Positions 16,277 through 27,580 of a DNA stretch of 64,000 nt are shown here, piece by piece. The stretch spans positions 124,001 through 188,000 of the forward strand of contig CAWGLY010000006.1 of the NCBI GenBank assembly GCA_963823505.1, read 5' to 3'. Within the stretch, counting starts at the first letter, position 1. Each line of letters starts with the position of its first letter. Source of the stretch: DATHZQ01 sp963823505 (lineage in GTDB: Bacteria > Actinomycetota > Acidimicrobiia > Spongiisociales > UBA5794). Under the pieces are notes generated by a model. It was not told where the DNA came from. It did not search any database and saw only the letters and a list, made by a program, of their open reading frames with translations. The position numbers and the translations under genes are program-made.

Positions 16277-17389
16277 TCAGCCGACCAGCGATATGACTTC
16301 CGAGTAGCCAACGTCGTCGACGGCGCCGGAGCCGAAGAGCTGCACGATCATGAGATCTGCGGCCGGGGCTCCCTCGACGTCTCGCACCGCAACCTGATGG
16401 TCGCCGGCCTCTTGGACGATGACGGTGGAGACCAGCACGCCATCTCGATACAGCCAGACGATCGCATCCTCCTCGACATCCACGAGGGTGACCGATTCAA
16501 ACGTGACGAGGCCGGAGCCAAAACTGTCGAAATCGAAGACAATGGTGCAGTCGTAGGACGCAAAGTCGCTGGCATCGGTGGCGCTGGCAGGAGGAGTCGG
16601 CGGGAGCGCTGCGTTCGGGCACGGCCCACCGTGGTCGTCGGGGTCACCGGCGTCGCCGTCTTCGGACTGGATCAGCACGTTGCCCTGGTCCGAGCCCGTG
16701 CTCGGTGTCTCGAGGTCGGGGTCGCCGCCCGAGCACCCAATCGGGTAGTTGTAGTCACAGGTCGAATCGAAGATCATCGGACCGAACCCGCCAAAGGCGT
16801 CGATGCGGATCTCGCCCGGGATGGGGTCGCCGGAGATGCCGTTGCCGACACTCACCGATGACGGCTGCGCACCTTCTGCAAGACCCTCGAAATCGAGGAT
16901 GGCGTTCTGCTTGAGGGCGATGGCCGTTGCGGTGACGTCGGTGTTGGCAAACCCGATGACCCCTCCGAAGAGGTTCTCGACCGGATTGCCGTTGGCTGCG
17001 GCACGCTTGGTGATCACCCGCACGGCATTGCTCGGCGCCCCGCCGTCGGTGAAGGTACGCGTGTTGCGGTTCCAGTGGCCGACGTCGATGTCGGAGGGCT
17101 GGACGTAGTTGCCGTTGCCGTAGTCGTTGGCGTTGACGTACGCGGTGGCCGTCGTGAGGACCTCGCCGGGTACCGGAAGCTCGTAGGCGGCCGCCGTAGC
17201 CGCGCTGTCGGCCGCTGCCTGCAGGCGCGCTCGTTCCACGTACACGAAGCCCAGATCGATAACGAGGGCAGCAAAGCCAAACAAGACGCCCACACTCACG
17301 GCGACCATGAGCATGGTTCCACCGCGTTCCCCCGCGTGTACGCATGCTTGAACATGCTTTCCCCCAGTTGTTCCAACCAACGGCGCCAA
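16277..17389 (-). CDS. TadG-like exported protein upstream of the tad operon
   Basis: 370 residues from a TTG at 17389; an ATG at 17314 (MLMVAVSVG) is an alternative that would cut off the short cytoplasmic part. The N-terminus has GERGGTMLMVAVSVGVLFGFAALVIDLG, then YVERARLQAAADSAATAAAYE: the membrane segment and adjacent motif of the Tad/TadG family. The outer part is rich in Asp, Gly and Pro with a cysteine pair (STCDYNYPIGCSG) and an extended region reading PPTPPASATDAS. It is the second TadG-like protein in the locus. Its separation from the core operon by 420 bp and a regulator suggests independent expression. Confidence 0.78.
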   Translation of the reverse strand: MAPLVGTTGGKHVQACVHAGERGGTMLMVAVSVGVLFGFAALVIDLGFVYVERARLQAAADSAATAAAYELPVPGEVLTTATAYVNANDYGNGNYVQPSDIDVGHWNRNTRTFTDGGAPSNAVRVITKRAAANGNPVENLFGGVIGFANTDVTATAIALKQNAILDFEGLAEGAQPSSVSVGNGISGDPIPGEIRIDAFGGFGPMIFDSTCDYNYPIGCSGGDPDLETPSTGSDQGNVLIQSEDGDAGDPDDHGGPCPNAALPPTPPASATDASDFASYDCTIVFDFDSFGSGLVTFESVTLVDVEEDAIVWLYRDGVLVSTVIVQEAGDHQVAVRDVEGAPAADLMIVQLFGSGAVDDVGYSEVISLVG

Positions 17390-17436
17390 AATGGAGCGCC
17401 TGACCCGTCGCTATCGTACCACCGAGGGCTCGCTAT

Positions 17437-17460
17437 CGCCTCGTCAGATTTGACGAGGCG
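17437..17460. repeat. inverted repeat upstream of the TadG-like gene
   Basis: 10-bp arms CGCCTCGTCA / TGACGAGGCG with a 4-nt centre, 48 nt upstream of the TTG start of the TadG-like gene and 92 nt past the tmRNA terminator. It could be an operator or a second terminator; there is no U tract. Confidence 0.6.
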
Positions 17461-17551
17461 ATTTCGTCGCCACCCCATCCGTCGCACCACACCCAAGCTC
17501 CGAGGCGAAAGAAGCAGCCCCCTGCGCCACAGGAACACCTCACAAACGCAG

Positions 17552-17577
17552 CGAAGGCCCCGTGGTCGGGGCCTTCG
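17552..17577 (-). terminator. terminator of tmRNA
   Basis: 11-bp perfect hairpin CGAAGGCCCCG / CGGGGCCTTCG with a 4-nt loop, directly adjoining the 3' end of tmRNA. Confidence 0.85.
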
Positions 17578-17931
17578 TGGAGGTGGGGGGAGTCGAACCC
17601 CCGTCCCATGAGGTTTCAGCGTCGGCATCTCCGAGCGCAGCCAACAGCGAGCTTTCGGGCCGTGAACCGCTGTCGGCACGATGTTCTCAGCCCTAGCCGG
17701 AGCAAATCTTGACTGATGGGCGCTCCGGCAAACCCTCAGCTGCGTCCTGCATTGCGTTGCCCGGATCCGGCGAGGCAGGCACCCCCCGGGCGGACAGACC
17801 GCTACTTGTTAGGCGGCCAGTGCCAGTTCGTTGTCGGCACGTATTGGTTTCCCGGCTTTTAACGAGGACTCCGGGGTACCTCGGCTCGCTTCCGGCGCAT
17901 CGACCCTCACAGTCGAAACCGTGTCACCCCC
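17578..17931 (-). ncRNA. ssrA: transfer-messenger RNA (tmRNA)
   Basis: About 354 nt. The 5' end GGGGGUGACACGGUUUCGAC and the 3' end GGGGGUUCGACUCCCCC then CACCUCCA give the tRNA-like part. GGGGGUG pairs with CACCUCC (one G-U), a 5-bp T arm precedes it, and the discriminator is A. CCA is not encoded. The tag reading frame ends ADNELALAA-stop (TAA at 17809-17811), and the likely resume codon is GCC at 17856, right after UUAAAA, giving a 15-residue tag AGKPIRADNELALAA. With SmpB (19246-19719) it rescues ribosomes stalled on broken messages. The resume codon is inferred; the gene itself is certain. Confidence 0.95.
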
Positions 17932-18021
17932 AAGGCGACACTGATCGCGTCAGCTCTCGCAGTGTAACGCACCACAACGTCGCATTGTTCCGGTTTCGCA
18001 TCGTGGCCATAATCCTTGGTG

Positions 18022-18873
18022 ATGGAAGACGACCGCACCCTCGAGAATCTGGAAGCGTCACCGCCTGCTCCCCCACCGGCGGTCCAACCACACCCACCAC
18101 GCAAAGCGCCGACGCTGCTCACCGCCGCCACGCTCATCGTGGCACTTGCCGTGCTGGTTCTTCAGATCGTCAACCTGCGGGCCACAGACGAGGTACGGAC
18201 CGAGGTCGAGACGGCCCAGGCCAGTGCTGCTGCCGCTGCAGGAAGTGTCGAGACACTTCGTGCAGACGTGGAGGGGCTGACCTCGACGCTCGAGAAGCTC
18301 GACTCGGACCTGGCGGCCGCATCCATCGGTGGCAGCATCAGCTCAGGGGCATCCTCTGCTTCGGGCGATGCGGCGGCTGTTCAAGCCCTGCCGCCGTATC
18401 CCACGTCGGGAGCCGACCCTGCGGTGCAAACCCGGATGGCCCTGGGCGACATCACCGGCAATGAGTACTACACAGGTGCGCCCCTGACGGTGAGCCCCGA
18501 CGGCGAGAACGCAACCGTATGGCTGGTCTGGGCCCACTGGTGCCCCCATTGTCAGGACGAGCTCCCTGTACTCTCGGAGTTCTGGGCACAGTCGGCGGAC
18601 GATTTCCCAAATGTCGATGTCGTCACGATCACGAGCTCGATCGACCCGACACGCGGCAACCCGCTGGAAGCCTATCTCGACGGGTCAAACTTCCCGTTCC
18701 CCGTGTTGATCGACCCGGACAACGCCCTGGCAACGACGATGGGGACCACCGCTTTCCCGTTCTGGATCGTCACCGGGCCGGACGGGCGTGTGTTGCTACG
18801 CCGTCCCGGGGCGCTCGGGCTCGACCAGATGGCGGGGCTGTTCGGCAGCGTCGAGGCCTTCGTCTCCGGTTGA
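18022..18873 (+). CDS. Membrane-anchored TlpA-like thioredoxin-fold protein
   Basis: 283 residues from the ATG at 18022 (GTG and TTG codons just before it are also in frame). A proline-rich cytoplasmic start is followed by one membrane segment (LLTAATLIVALAVLVLQIV), a roughly 60-residue coiled-coil-like Ala/Thr/Glu stretch, and a thioredoxin-like domain with the redox motif WCPHC near residue 174. The later VLIDPDNALATTMGTTAFPFWIV includes the cis-proline region. TlpA-type proteins reduce or form disulphides outside the membrane. Many exported proteins here (the SLH proteins above all) carry paired cysteines, so it could serve them; that is inference. Its 3' end overlaps a convergent gene by 78 bp. 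Confidence 0.85.
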   Translation: MEDDRTLENLEASPPAPPPAVQPHPPRKAPTLLTAATLIVALAVLVLQIVNLRATDEVRTEVETAQASAAAAAGSVETLRADVEGLTSTLEKLDSDLAAASIGGSISSGASSASGDAAAVQALPPYPTSGADPAVQTRMALGDITGNEYYTGAPLTVSPDGENATVWLVWAHWCPHCQDELPVLSEFWAQSADDFPNVDVVTITSSIDPTRGNPLEAYLDGSNFPFPVLIDPDNALATTMGTTAFPFWIVTGPDGRVLLRRPGALGLDQMAGLFGSVEAFVSG

Positions 18874-19143
18874 GATCGCCACCTTCGCCTTGGCCTTGCG
18901 GCGCCGGGAGACCCAAAAGAACCCTCGCGTCCACCAGACGGCGATGATCCCACTGAGACCGATCAACCGCACCCAATTCCTGCCCCCGCTATCCGTGGCG
19001 GCTGGTGCGGTTTCGCCCTGGGACACATCCACGGTCACCGCATCGTCCTCCGCCGGTGAGTCGCTCGACTCCGCAGCAGCCACACCCGATACGGCACTCA
19101 ACACCACAATGGCGGTGAGCAACGCCACGATGAATGTGCGCAC
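18796..19143 (-). CDS. Small exported membrane protein, unknown
   Basis: 115 residues from a GTG at 19143, chosen because GGAG lies 6 nt upstream and a signal peptide follows at once (VRTFIVALLTAIVVLSAVSGVAAA). After an acidic Ser/Asp/Glu segment there is a second hydrophobic stretch (VRLIGLSGIIAVWWTRGFFWV) and then a basic RRRKAKAK run. The protein therefore has an outside loop and a cytoplasmic basic tail. I do not recognise a family. Its 3' end overlaps the convergent thioredoxin gene. It lies downstream of smpB with a 102-nt gap. Confidence 0.6.
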   Translation of the reverse strand: MRTFIVALLTAIVVLSAVSGVAAAESSDSPAEDDAVTVDVSQGETAPAATDSGGRNWVRLIGLSGIIAVWWTRGFFWVSRRRKAKAKVAISTGDEGLDAAEQPRHLVEPERPGTA

Positions 19144-19245
19144 TGAGACTCCTCGACGAGAACTGCGGCCGGTCGACCGCACCAGCCCACAAGGTATCGG
19201 TTCGGCCGAAGGTCGGCCACGGGGCGGACGCCCCATTTCCGCTCG

Positions 19246-19719
19246 TCAGCGGCGGCGGGTGCCACGGGCTCGGTCGAGCTCGCGCTGCACTTCGCGCTCC
19301 TTGATCCGGTGGCGCTTGTCGATGGTGCGACGGCCTTTGGCAAGCGCCAGCTCGGTCTTCGCGAGCCCGTTGGTGAAGTAGATGCTCAAAGGAATCAGGG
19401 TCAGGCCCGCCTCGTTCACCTTCCCAATGAGGCGGTCCCGCTCTCTGCGGTGGATGAGCAGCTTTCTCGGCCGCTCCGGTTCGTGGCCGCCAAAACGGGC
19501 GAACTGGTACGGGGCGATGTGCACGCTCATCAGCCACAGCTCCCCGTCCCGCACCTCTGCGTAACCGTCCTTGAGCTGGGCTTGGCCCGCACGCAGACTC
19601 TTGACCTCCGAGCCCTGAAGCACCATGCCGCACTCGATGGTCTCGAGAATCTCGTAGTCGTGCCTCGCCCGGCGGTTGGAGGCAATGACCTTGCGGCCGT
19701 CGCCGCTCTTCTTGGCCAT
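19246..19719 (-). CDS. smpB: SmpB, tmRNA-binding protein
   Basis: 157 residues from the ATG at 19719 (a GTG at 19722 is possible). Typical SmpB sequence: NRRARHDYEILETIECGMVLQGSEVKSLR, then LIPLSIYFTNGLAKTELALAKG, and the basic C-terminal tail (REVQRELDRARGTRRR) that mimics mRNA in the decoding centre. It carries tmRNA to stalled ribosomes; tmRNA itself is 1.3 kb away on the same strand. Its start overlaps the stop of the M23 peptidase gene by a single base, so it is the last gene of the ftsE-ftsX-M23 operon. Confidence 0.97.
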   Translation of the reverse strand: MAKKSGDGRKVIASNRRARHDYEILETIECGMVLQGSEVKSLRAGQAQLKDGYAEVRDGELWLMSVHIAPYQFARFGGHEPERPRKLLIHRRERDRLIGKVNEAGLTLIPLSIYFTNGLAKTELALAKGRRTIDKRHRIKEREVQRELDRARGTRRR

Positions 19720-20957
19720 CACAGATACGGCACCGGATCGACCGGTGACCCGTTGAGCCGCACCTCGAAGTGCAGATGCGGGCCGGTCGAAAGACCCGTT
19801 GACCCGACGTAGCCTATGGTGTCGCCTGCGTTCACGCTGGCACCGTACCCGACTGCGATCGACGACTGGTGGGCGTACAGTGTGGCCACACCTCCACCGT
19901 GATCGATCACGACGGCATTGCCGTAGCCGCCGTACGTGCCGGCGAGAATGACCGTTCCGCCTGCTGCGGCAGCAATCGCTTGACCGTGAGGTGCCCGAAA
20001 GTCCAAGCCCGTGTGCATCCGCACGTAGCCGAGGATCGGGTGGCTCCTCGGCCCGAAGCTGGATGTGATGGCGCCCGGCACAGGACGCACAAACTGCCCT
20101 GTCGATCCGCCGCCACCGCCCGCCGTGGCAGCGTCGCCGTCGCCATCGCCGCCGGCAGCCCGCTTCGCCAGCTCGGCCTTGATCGCCGATTCGATACGGC
20201 CCTGTTCGGCCTCGAGCGAAGCCAATTCGCCTTCGAAATGCGCGATCTCGGATTCGACCGTCGACAGGAGCTCACGCTGGTACGCCAGCTCAGACTCCAC
20301 CGCCGCTTGCTGCTCGGTCTGCTGCGCCTCCAGGCCCGCCAGATCTTGCTCGATCGCCTGCAGGTTCTCGACTTCGGAGCTGAGGACCTCTTCCCGGGCG
20401 GACACGAGCTCTGCCTGGCGCTCCTCGGTCTGGCGCAACGCCTCATACTGAAGGAGTGCCCGGTCGGTCTGCTCCGAAATGCGGTCGAGATACTCCAATC
20501 CAACCGTTATCGCACCGAGGTCTCCGGCCGACAGCGCCAGATACGTCTCGTCCTGACCCGCGTTCATGTAGAGCTGCCGCGCCCAGTCCTGAGCGCTCTC
20601 CTCGCCGGCCTCGATGAGCTGCCGGGTCGCCGCCAGATCCAGGTACAACTCGGCAAGCTGGGTCCGAACGTCGGTGAGGAGGTTCTGCTGGGTCACCAGA
20701 TCCTCCCGCAGCACGGTCAATTCCGCGCGGGTGCGGTTCAGCTCGACAAGCAGACCGTCGAGCGTCGATTTGGTGGCGATGACCTCGCTGGCCAGGGCGG
20801 AACGCTCGGCGTCTGCGGCGCTGATCTGACTCGACACCGCGTCGACCTGCGAAGCGACTTCGGCGAGCTCATCTTCGAGGTCGCCTGCGCCCACCGGTGC
20901 GGCCGACACGACGGTGAGCAGCACCGCAAGCAGCCCGGGGGCGAGGCGGCGGCTCAC
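19719..20957 (-). CDS. M23-family peptidoglycan hydrolase or activator with coiled coil (EnvC-like)
   Basis: 412 residues from a GTG that overlaps the FtsX stop (GTGA). Residues 1-24 are a signal peptide. About 25-265 form a long coiled coil (repeated LAELEAxxAEL, ESELAYQRELLSTVESEIAHFEG). The C-terminal M23 domain shows the HTGLDFRAPHGQ, YGNAVVIDHGGGVATLYAHQS and GPHLHFEVRLNG motifs with the zinc histidines and aspartate present, so it may be an active endopeptidase rather than a pure activator. In other bacteria FtsEX pulls on such a coiled-coil partner to open cell-wall cleavage at division, and the operon order here fits that pairing. Confidence 0.92.
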   Translation of the reverse strand: MSRRLAPGLLAVLLTVVSAAPVGAGDLEDELAEVASQVDAVSSQISAADAERSALASEVIATKSTLDGLLVELNRTRAELTVLREDLVTQQNLLTDVRTQLAELYLDLAATRQLIEAGEESAQDWARQLYMNAGQDETYLALSAGDLGAITVGLEYLDRISEQTDRALLQYEALRQTEERQAELVSAREEVLSSEVENLQAIEQDLAGLEAQQTEQQAAVESELAYQRELLSTVESEIAHFEGELASLEAEQGRIESAIKAELAKRAAGGDGDGDAATAGGGGGSTGQFVRPVPGAITSSFGPRSHPILGYVRMHTGLDFRAPHGQAIAAAAGGTVILAGTYGGYGNAVVIDHGGGVATLYAHQSSIAVGYGASVNAGDTIGYVGSTGLSTGPHLHFEVRLNGSPVDPVPYL

Positions 20958-21835
20958 GTTCTCAAGTATCTGTGCACCGCCAGGCTGAGGCTCGAACCAA
21001 CGGCTCCGACCAGCACGCCGAACGCCAATGTGAGTACTCCCCAGCGCACCAGGAACTCGCTGCCAATCTGAATGTCGATGAACGCAGGCAACTCGGTGAG
21101 GCGATCAAGCGACAGCCGGTACACACCGACCGCGACCGCAATGGCCAGGACACCCCCAAAGAGCCCCTCGATCATGCCCTCCAGCAGGAACGGGATCCGC
21201 ACGAACCAGCTCGATGCGCCGACTAATCGCATGATCTCGATCTCTTCGCGCCGCGCATAGATCGCCATGTGGATCGTGTTGGCAATCAGGGCGACCGCCG
21301 CAACACCGAGGGCTACGGACAGGACGACAAACACGACCCGAAGGCCGTCTCGAAGCCCCGCAAGGGCGTCGACTTGAGGGCCGGCCGTGATGATCCTCTC
21401 CACACCGGGCGATCCCTGGAGGCGCTGGACAATCGTGTCGTAGTCGGTGAGGTCGACAGGTCGGACCCGCAATGACGCCGGAAGAATCGTTGGTTGCTCC
21501 TCGATGACGCGCCTCGCCGCTGCGTTGTTCTTCAGCAGCTCGAGGGCCTCGTCGTAGGCGTCCGCCTTTGACAGGTAGAAGACATCGCCCACCTCCGTCC
21601 AGTCCTCAACGGTTCTCCGCAGTTCTTCGACATCTCGAAACTCGTCGCGAAGGAACACGATGACGCGGACGTCTTCGGACCACCGCAGCGTGTTGATACG
21701 GGCGATCTCGCCGAAGATCAGCGTCCCGAACATCAGCAACAGCGAGATGAATACGGCGAGGATCGCACCGAGCACCACCAGCGCGTTGCGCCGGATGTTG
21801 TTGAAGGCCTCGATGAAGATGTACTGGAAGCTCAC
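20954..21835 (-). CDS. ftsX: FtsX, division ABC-like membrane subunit
   Basis: 293 residues. It opens with SFQYIFIEAFNNIRRNALVVLGAILAVFISLLLMFGTL, the typical FtsX cytoplasmic start and first membrane span. An extracellular loop of about 120 residues follows (ECD, containing the VRVIVFLRDEF strand), then three further spans near 170-195, 220-245 and 265-290. FtsX with FtsE transmits ATP hydrolysis to a wall hydrolase. Start and stop overlap the neighbours in ATGA or GTGA fashion. Confidence 0.96.
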   Translation of the reverse strand: MSFQYIFIEAFNNIRRNALVVLGAILAVFISLLLMFGTLIFGEIARINTLRWSEDVRVIVFLRDEFRDVEELRRTVEDWTEVGDVFYLSKADAYDEALELLKNNAAARRVIEEQPTILPASLRVRPVDLTDYDTIVQRLQGSPGVERIITAGPQVDALAGLRDGLRVVFVVLSVALGVAAVALIANTIHMAIYARREEIEIMRLVGASSWFVRIPFLLEGMIEGLFGGVLAIAVAVGVYRLSLDRLTELPAFIDIQIGSEFLVRWGVLTLAFGVLVGAVGSSLSLAVHRYLRT

Positions 21836-22731
21836 GCAGGCCTCTCATCGGGAGGAGGCGGGGGCGCAATGAGCTGCTCAGCTACTCCCGGCTGCTCGCC
21901 CACCGGGGTCTCTTCCGCCACTGGGAATCCGCCGGCGACGGGCGAGGCTGGTTCGGCAGGCGGCACAGGCGGCGGCGACACGGGCGGGGCGGCTGGTTCC
22001 GGGGCCGGCTCGGTGACGAGCTTGCCGGTGAACTCGCCGACGGTCCGCGAGCGGCGCTCGTACACGCCGCCGTGCTGATCGCGCACGACACGGCCCCGCT
22101 CGAGCTGGACAACGCGGCGGCGCATTGCATCGACGATGGCGTGGTCGTGCGTGGCCATGACAACGGTCGTCCCGGTGCGGTTGATGCGGTCGAGGATCCG
22201 CATGATCCCGACCGAGGTGGCGGGGTCGAGGTTTCCTGTCGGCTCATCGGCCAGCAGGATCAACGGTCGGTTCACAAAAGCTCGTGCGATCGAGACCCGT
22301 TGCTGCTCGCCACCGGACAGCTGCCGCGGATAACGTTCGGCATTCGCAGAGAGGCCCACGAGCTTCAGCACCTGCGGCACCTGGGTCTTGATGACGCTGC
22401 GGGGACGTCCAGTCACCTCGAGGGCGAATGCGACGTTCTCGTAGACCGTCTTGTTGGGAAGCAGCTTGAAGTCTTGGAAGACGGTGCCGATCGATCGACG
22501 CAGGTGCGGGACCTTCCAGCTGGCGAGGGCCGAAGCGTGCTTGCCCGCCACCCAGATGTCCCCAGTGGTCGGCTGTTCTTCGCGCATCATGAGCCGGATG
22601 AGCGTCGATTTCCCGGACCCGGACGGCCCTACGAGAAAGACGAACTCACTCTTGGCGATGTCGAGACCGACGTCTTTGACGGCGGTGACACCACCGTCGT
22701 AGACCTTCGTGACGTTTTCGAGACGAATCAT
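21832..22731 (-). CDS. ftsE: FtsE, division ABC ATPase with proline-rich C-terminal tail
   Basis: 299 residues from the ATG at 22731 (MIRLENVTKVYDGG). Walker A GPSGSGKST, signature LSGGEQQR and Walker B ILLADEPTGNLD are all present, so the ATPase is intact. FtsE is usually about 225-230 residues; here roughly 75 more follow the ABC core, beginning near GKLVTEPAPEP and rich in Pro, Ala, Glu and Val. The tail has no motif I know and may bind a partner or be a disordered linker. A region upstream that could extend the frame lacks conserved FtsE features. Confidence 0.95.
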   Translation of the reverse strand: MIRLENVTKVYDGGVTAVKDVGLDIAKSEFVFLVGPSGSGKSTLIRLMMREEQPTTGDIWVAGKHASALASWKVPHLRRSIGTVFQDFKLLPNKTVYENVAFALEVTGRPRSVIKTQVPQVLKLVGLSANAERYPRQLSGGEQQRVSIARAFVNRPLILLADEPTGNLDPATSVGIMRILDRINRTGTTVVMATHDHAIVDAMRRRVVQLERGRVVRDQHGGVYERRSRTVGEFTGKLVTEPAPEPAAPPVSPPPVPPAEPASPVAGGFPVAEETPVGEQPGVAEQLIAPPPPPDERPA

Positions 22732-22853
22732 GAGAGGGAGGTCCTCTGTAGCTGGAAGAGACGGTGCAGCGCGCACCCGTCCCTATTGATGTAGCTCGGT
22801 CCCTCCTCCGCGGGGAGGATGCTACCCCTGCCGTGGGAGAACACAAAGCTTCT

Positions 22854-22888
22854 GGGACCCGATCGCTGTTCGCGCCGACCTGGGTCCC
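22854..22888 (-). terminator. possible terminator after prfB
   Basis: 7-bp arms GGGACCC / GGGTCCC separated by 21 nt, starting 34 nt after the prfB stop on the minus strand. The stem is short and the loop long, so this is a weak candidate. Confidence 0.3.
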
Positions 22889-22921
22889 TGTGCCCGGCGG
22901 GCGGACACCGTCGAGCTGCGC

Positions 22922-24035
22922 TCATTTCTCGTGTTCGGTACGCCTCCACTGCAGATAGGCATCCATCAGAGGCTCGATGTCGCCGTCGAGCACACCGGTG
23001 ACGTTGCCGATCTCGTGATCGTTGCGGAGATCTTTGACCATTTGGTAGGGCTGCAGCACATAGGAGCGAATCTGGCGGCCCCAGCCGGCCTCCGTCTGCT
23101 CACCGCGGATGGCGTTGATCTCTTTCTGCTGTTCGAGACGGGCATGTTCGGCCAGGCGTGAAGCCAGGATCTGCATTGCCCGGTTCTTGTTCTGGAGCTG
23201 AGACCGCTCGTTCTGGCACGCAACGACGATGCCGGTCGGTATGTGCGTGATCCGAACGGCCGAGTCACTGGTGTTGACATGCTGACCCCCGGCGCCTTGG
23301 GATCGATAGGTGTCGATACGAAGGTCCTCGTCGTTGATCTCGACATCGGAGACCTCGACCTCGGGCACGACATCGACCCCGGCAAACGACGTATGGCGAC
23401 GCGAGGCGGCATCAAAAGGGCTGATCCGCACGAGGCGGTGCACCCCGCGCTCGCTTTCGAACATCCCGTAAGCAAAGTCGCCCTGGACCGTCAGCGTGGC
23501 CGATTTGATGCCGGCCTCTTCACCGGGCGAGATCTCGTCGATCTCGAACTTGTGTTTCGACCGCTCCAGATACCGGACGTACATGCGCAGCAGCATTTCT
23601 GCCCAGTCATGGGCATCGACCCCGCCCGCTCCGGCGTGGATGCTGACGATCGCCGGGCGATCGTCGTACTCCTGGAAGAAGAGCGTCTCTCGCTCGAGCT
23701 CTGCGAGCACCAACTCGATGGCGGCAAGTTCCTCGTCGACCTCCGTTGCCGCTGCGGCGTCGTCCTCCTCGGCGGACAGCTCGAGCAGCACTGCGGCGTC
23801 GTCGATGCGCTGCTCCAAGTCGGTGATGCGGCTGATGGTGGCCTCGTAGCGGGAGAGCTTGCGGGTCACCGCGAGGGCGCGCTCCTGATCGTCCCACAAG
23901 TCTGGGGCGGATGCCGCCTGCTTCAGCTCGGCGAGCTCAGCGATCTTGCCGTCGACGTCAAAGGAACCTCCTGGCGTCGTCGAGCCGAGATTCCAGGTCT
24001 TTGAGAGCGGCGCGGGGATCGATCTGGTCGTTCAT
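22922..24035 (-). CDS. prfB: Peptide chain release factor 2, with programmed +1 frameshift
   Basis: Starts at the ATG at 24035 (MNDQIDPRAALKDLESRLDD). Codon 26 is an in-frame TGA at 23958-23960. The site reads AGGAGG, three bases, CTTTGAC: an internal Shine-Dalgarno and a CUU slip before UGA, as in E. coli prfB. A +1 shift joins LFL... to DVDGKIAELAELKQ and gives about 370 residues. The later GGQ (AGGQHVN), which drives peptidyl-tRNA hydrolysis, and SPF (RISPFDAAS), which reads UGA/UAA, are present. RF2 levels are set by this autoregulation. It lies 51 nt after secA. Confidence 0.97.
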
Positions 24036-24086
24036 GAGGTGCGGGATGGTAGGCGACACGCAGCGCCTCGCCTACCGGGCAGCGTG

Positions 24087-26747
<2,661 letters not shown>

Positions 26748-27020
26748 GAAATGTGATTGTAGGTGACCCCCGGCAGTTGGGGAACATGTGCGTCGTTGCC
26801 TGGAGACCCCCGGCCCGGCTCACCACTCGCTGGCCGCGGACAGCCTGGGTGTATCCCGTATCCCGTATCCGGTATCTGCGAAACAGGTGCAGGAGTTTCG
26901 TCGTCAACTCTGCTCGGAATACCAAGTACCAAATACCAAATACCAAATACCAAATACCAAGTACCAAGTACAAGATTCGAAGCCCGCAGGGCTGACCTCG
27001 CCCGGAGACCGCTCCGGGCG
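26748..27020. repeat. intergenic gap with two heptamer repeat families
   Basis: GTATCCC (twice), GTATCCG and GTATCTG occupy 26851-26878. TACCAAG/TACCAAA occurs seven times at 26920-26968. Both are tandem, both have period 7, and both lie between hpf and secA. The first is the reverse complement of the GGGATAC array at 431-451. Confidence 0.9.
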
Positions 27021-27566
27021 CTAGCTGGGCTCGATGAGCCCTAGGGCGCCGTCTTTGCGGTGGTAGAGCACACAGTGCTTGCCGCTGTCGGCGTCCAGGA
27101 AGAAGAAGAAGTCGTGGCCGAGCATCTCCATTTGCAGCACTGCCTCGTCTGCCGACATCGGCCGAGTCTCGAAGCGCTTGGTCCTCACGATCTCGTACGT
27201 GCGGGAATCGCTGCTGTCGGTGTCTGCTTCGACGACCGCGTTCCGACCGTTCGCCGAGCGTGACCGCTGGATCAAACGCTCCTTCAAGCGGCGCAACTGG
27301 CGCTCGTACTTCTCGACGGCGATGTCCAGGGCGGCGCGGTCGTCTGCTGCCGCAGCCTCTACTCGTACGGTCTGGCCCTTCGTGTGGCTGGTGATCTCCA
27401 CAGAGAAGCGGCCGTCCGAGCGGCGCGGATTTGTCCGTTCGGCAAACTCGACATCTGCGGAGCCGCCCCCGTCGAGGATGCGACCTGCATGCTGCACCTT
27501 CTCGTTGGCAAGGCGCCGGGTCATGTCATCAACCTGCATGTTCTTCCCGTGCACACGAACGTCCAC
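27021..27566 (-). CDS. hpf: Long-form ribosome hibernation promoting factor
   Basis: 181 residues from a GTG at 27566, chosen because GAAGGAG lies 5-6 nt upstream; ATG codons at 27581 and 27584 are too close to that site. Residues 1-100 are the HPF/YfiA domain (VRVHGKNMQVDDMTRRLANEKVQHAG). The C-terminal half (EIVRTKRFETRPMSADEAVLQMEMLGHDFFFF) is the dimerisation domain of the long form that makes 100S ribosomes. It stores inactive ribosomes in stationary phase or under stress. It lies 14 nt after comF. Confidence 0.93.
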   Translation of the reverse strand: MDVRVHGKNMQVDDMTRRLANEKVQHAGRILDGGGSADVEFAERTNPRRSDGRFSVEITSHTKGQTVRVEAAAADDRAALDIAVEKYERQLRRLKERLIQRSRSANGRNAVVEADTDSSDSRTYEIVRTKRFETRPMSADEAVLQMEMLGHDFFFFLDADSGKHCVLYHRKDGALGLIEPS

Positions 27567-27580
27567 CAAAGCTCCTTCCA

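Noticed and set aside
26851..26968. CRISPR array
   Set aside because: The repeats are 7 nt with no spacers and no cas genes; they are simple tandem repeats.
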